Source of the DNA: DASYXT01 sp035934555
GTDB taxonomy: Bacteria > Verrucomicrobiota > Verrucomicrobiia > Limisphaerales > UBA8199
Direction of reading: 5' to 3'
Length of the DNA: 24,307 nt
Assembly: GCA_035934555.1 (NCBI GenBank)
Contig: DASYXT010000124.1
Location: 1-24,307 of the forward strand
Position numbers and translations under genes: made by a program. Shown one piece after another: positions 22,439-24,307 of the stretch (positions within the stretch are counted from its first letter, which is position 1; the number at the start of each line of letters is the position of its first letter). The notes under the pieces are model-generated. The model did no database searches, had not been told where the DNA came from, and was given only the letters and a program-made list of their open reading frames with translations.

Positions 22439-23821
22439 ATGGGCGGGGAAACAGATACAGACGTGAAATTCCCCAAGCGGCTTCGCTACCGAGGAAAAGG
22501 CAAGGTCCTGGCAACGATCTACAAGCGCCCGGGGCAACCCCAGCCGTACCGGCTTTATTGGCGCTGTCGCGTGGACGGCAAACCCCGGAGCCGGTTCTCT
22601 GACTTCCCCACCTACTCAGCGGCAAAGGCCAAAGGGGAAACGGTTGTCGGCGAGTTGGCTAAAGGTGCGCAAGCGGCCCGCCTTTCCCCGGGGCAGGCAA
22701 CCGATGCCCTGGCCGCCCTGGAGCGATTACAGCGGTATTACGAGGCTACCGGGCGTCGGGTGAGCCTGCTTGGCGCTGTCTCGGAATTCGCCGAGGTTTC
22801 CGCAAAGCTACCCCGGGGGCGAACGCTGCACGAGGGCATTGACGGCTTCCTGGCAAACGTGGTGGACGTGAAGCGCATGGACCTGGGCGAGGCCATGAAG
22901 GAATTTATCGAGACCCGCAGGCTAAAGACGGTCCCCAGCAAAGAAGGCCGGCGCCCGCGCATCTCTGCCGATCACCATTACAACACCAGCCTTTGGTTGA
23001 AAGAATTCGCTGACACGTTCCCGGGGCATGCGGTTTGCGACCTGAAAAAGGAGCACGTTGCCCTTTACATGAAGCAGCATGGCAAGCTGGGGGCCAAGAC
23101 CCGAAACGAGCGGCGCGCATTGGTGAAAATGTTCCTGGCTTGGGCTGTTGAGCGCGATTACCTGAGCAAGGCGCATCGGTTGTACGAGGCTTCGGAACTG
23201 GCCATGGAACCCGGTGATGATGACGGCGAGATCGAATGCTACACCGCCGGGGATTTGCGGGCCATCCTGGAGCGGGCCAGCCAAGCGCCCGCTGCCCCCA
23301 AGAACGGCGATGAACCCGCCGAGGATTACAGGCATCTTTTGCCCGTAATCGCCCTGGCAGGGCTTGCGGGCCTTCGTCTGAAAGAGGCGATGCGCTTATC
23401 CTTCGAGGACATTTTCAAGCGTCCTGATCACATTGAAGTGGGCAAAACCAAGAGCAAAACCCGCTCGCGCCGCCTCATTCCAGTTTGTCCGGCGCTGGCA
23501 GCTTGGCTCGAACCGTATCGCCAGAAAACCGGCGCGATATGGGGCAAGAGCTACGACATGTTCCACATTGATTTTGCAGCCCTGCGGGGGGCGGTGGAAG
23601 TCGAGCCGAAACACAACGGACTGAGGCATTCATTCATTTCCGCTCACTTCGCAGCCTACAACGATGAAGGATTGACCGCCGCGCAGGCTGGTAACAGCCC
23701 GGACATGATTCACCACCACTACAAAGGGTTGCTCACCAAAGCGGAGGGCGAGGCGTGGTTTGCAGTGACACCGAAGCGCCCTGCCAACGTGATTCAACTC
23801 TCAAATAAAAATGCGATATGA
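22439..23821 (+). CDS. Tyrosine-type site-specific recombinase (integrase)
   Basis: A 460-residue integrase expected to recombine an element into and out of its att site. Residues about 15-75 form an N-terminal arm-binding-like region (Y-R-L-Y-W-R-C-R-V-D-G-K-P-R), about 140-255 the SAM-like core-binding domain, and 265-440 the catalytic domain. Catalytic residues: R313 in A-G-L-R-L-K-E-A, a Lys in the T-K-S-K-T-R-S-R-R hairpin (335-345), R396 in N-G-L-R-H-S-F, and Tyr428 in I-H-H-H-Y-K-G. Two usual His positions are Asn: N393 in the HxxR box and N419 in A-G-N-S. It starts 65 bp after tRNA-Gln on the same strand and overlaps the next gene by 4 bp. The start at 22439 is the first in-frame ATG. 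Confidence 0.92.
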   Translation: MGGETDTDVKFPKRLRYRGKGKVLATIYKRPGQPQPYRLYWRCRVDGKPRSRFSDFPTYSAAKAKGETVVGELAKGAQAARLSPGQATDALAALERLQRYYEATGRRVSLLGAVSEFAEVSAKLPRGRTLHEGIDGFLANVVDVKRMDLGEAMKEFIETRRLKTVPSKEGRRPRISADHHYNTSLWLKEFADTFPGHAVCDLKKEHVALYMKQHGKLGAKTRNERRALVKMFLAWAVERDYLSKAHRLYEASELAMEPGDDDGEIECYTAGDLRAILERASQAPAAPKNGDEPAEDYRHLLPVIALAGLAGLRLKEAMRLSFEDIFKRPDHIEVGKTKSKTRSRRLIPVCPALAAWLEPYRQKTGAIWGKSYDMFHIDFAALRGAVEVEPKHNGLRHSFISAHFAAYNDEGLTAAQAGNSPDMIHHHYKGLLTKAEGEAWFAVTPKRPANVIQLSNKNAI

Positions 23822-24159
23822 TCAAACTCCATGGAACGCAGCAATTCCGCCAGCAGTTACGGCAGCTTATGCCCAATGTGGAAAAGGCCGATGACCGTTT
23901 GGCCCGACTGCGGCACTACCTGGCCGCAGGAATGACACCATACCGGGAAGATAATGAAGCGGAGCGAATGGCCAAAGCGGCGGAGTTGATCGCGAAATGG
24001 AAGTCCGCCGGCATTGATCAGGACCACTTCAACTTCGGCCTGGCGCCGGACTTTCGGCAGTGGTGGGCAACCCAAGTTTCCACGGCGCGGAGCATGGCCG
24101 CTAAATCACGCAAACCAAAGAGCCAGCAGCGAAAGAATGCCATTGACAGGCCAAGGTAA
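23818..24159 (+). CDS. Small basic helical protein coupled to the integrase
   Basis: A 113-residue protein of unknown family. Its ATG at 23818 overlaps the integrase stop (ATGA), implying coupled translation. The sequence is largely helical and charged (R-L-A-R-L-R-H-Y-L, E-A-E-R-M-A-K-A-A-E-L-I-A-K-W), with aromatic W-W near D-F-R-Q-W-W-A-T-Q and a Lys/Arg/Ser-rich end (K-S-R-K-P-K-S-Q-Q-R-K). The basic tail suggests nucleic-acid binding. Position and size fit a recombination directionality factor or accessory regulator of the element, but no excisionase motif is recognisable, so this is inference from context. Confidence 0.6.
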   Translation: MIKLHGTQQFRQQLRQLMPNVEKADDRLARLRHYLAAGMTPYREDNEAERMAKAAELIAKWKSAGIDQDHFNFGLAPDFRQWWATQVSTARSMAAKSRKPKSQQRKNAIDRPR

Positions 24160-24167
24160 CGCCAAAA

Positions 24168-24275
24168 CGGGTTTTTGCTCGCCTGCCGCTCCGGTTTTGT
24201 TCAACGCCGGGGCGGTTTTGTTTCCACGGTTAGCGGTTTTGATGACTGGCTGAGCGGTTTTGGTGCGGGCCTGGC
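24168..24275 (+). repeat. Iteron-like direct repeats with 21-bp period
   Basis: The core CGGTTTTG begins at 24192, 24213, 24234 and 24255, exactly 21 bp apart (two helical turns); the last three are preceded by G. A degenerate fifth copy, CGGGTTTTTG, begins at 24168. Sequence between the cores is not conserved, so this looks like a row of protein-binding sites on one DNA face and not a tandem duplication. It lies 33 bp after the small gene behind the integrase and continues towards the window end, where no gene is seen. Confidence 0.75.
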
Positions 24276-24307
24276 CGAGGTGGGGGAAAAAGGTTGGGTG
24301 GTAGGGT

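Noticed and set aside
24192..24275. CRISPR-like array
   Set aside because: The repeated unit is only 8-9 bp with 12-13-bp gaps; CRISPR repeats are longer and flanked by cas genes. Iteron-type sites fit better.

Overview
The window is chromosomal DNA with about 60% G+C and dense genes on both strands. It most likely comes from a member of the Verrucomicrobiota, Limisphaerales/Pedosphaera-like. The clues are a prepilin-type secreted protein ending in an F-A-D-A-H-V-E-x-H-R-W motif, a DUF362 Tat protein, short toxin-antitoxin-like genes, a RAYT transposase with a CACATCTCAACAT terminal repeat, and palindromic intergenic repeats. This lineage call is inference from gene style; no marker gene was compared.

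Layout. At 1-2276 lies an eroded accessory patch: the tail of an unknown gene at the left edge, a small membrane protein (minus strand), and the C-terminal stub of a glycine-rich protein cut by a 1.1-kb RAYT element with perfect 20-bp inverted ends. At 2277-4801 lie two overlapping thymidylate-kinase-like paralogues, the second with Arg in place of the P-loop Lys, then a ROK-family sugar kinase. Converging on these is a half-length carB (4903-6432, minus), which covers only the N-terminal half of carbamoyl-phosphate synthase. At 6624-7274 is a DUF4160/DUF2442 pair in which the DUF4160 gene carries a one-base frameshift. There follow a Tat-exported DUF362 protein (minus), an orphan antitoxin-like gene, ruvB (minus) and a pseudopilin-like secreted protein.

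At 11292-18106 a secreted type I phosphodiesterase/pyrophosphatase converges, with a 4-bp gap, on a tamB-tamA operon (outer-membrane protein assembly). Divergent from tamB is glgC (ADP-glucose synthesis; together with the sugar kinase it suggests glycogen and hexose metabolism). Next come an FkbO/Hyg5-type chorismatase-like protein with an extra N-terminal RidA-like domain and a secreted protein of unknown function whose 5' coding region runs through an intergenic-type repeat.

At 22300-24307 is the left end of a probable integrative element: a complete tRNA-Gln(UUG) followed 65 bp later by a tyrosine integrase, a translationally coupled small basic protein, and then four copies of an 8-bp core (CGGTTTTG) spaced exactly 21 bp apart. 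This tRNA/integrase/iteron module is the best candidate for an undescribed system. The rest of the element lies beyond the right edge, so its cargo cannot be judged here.
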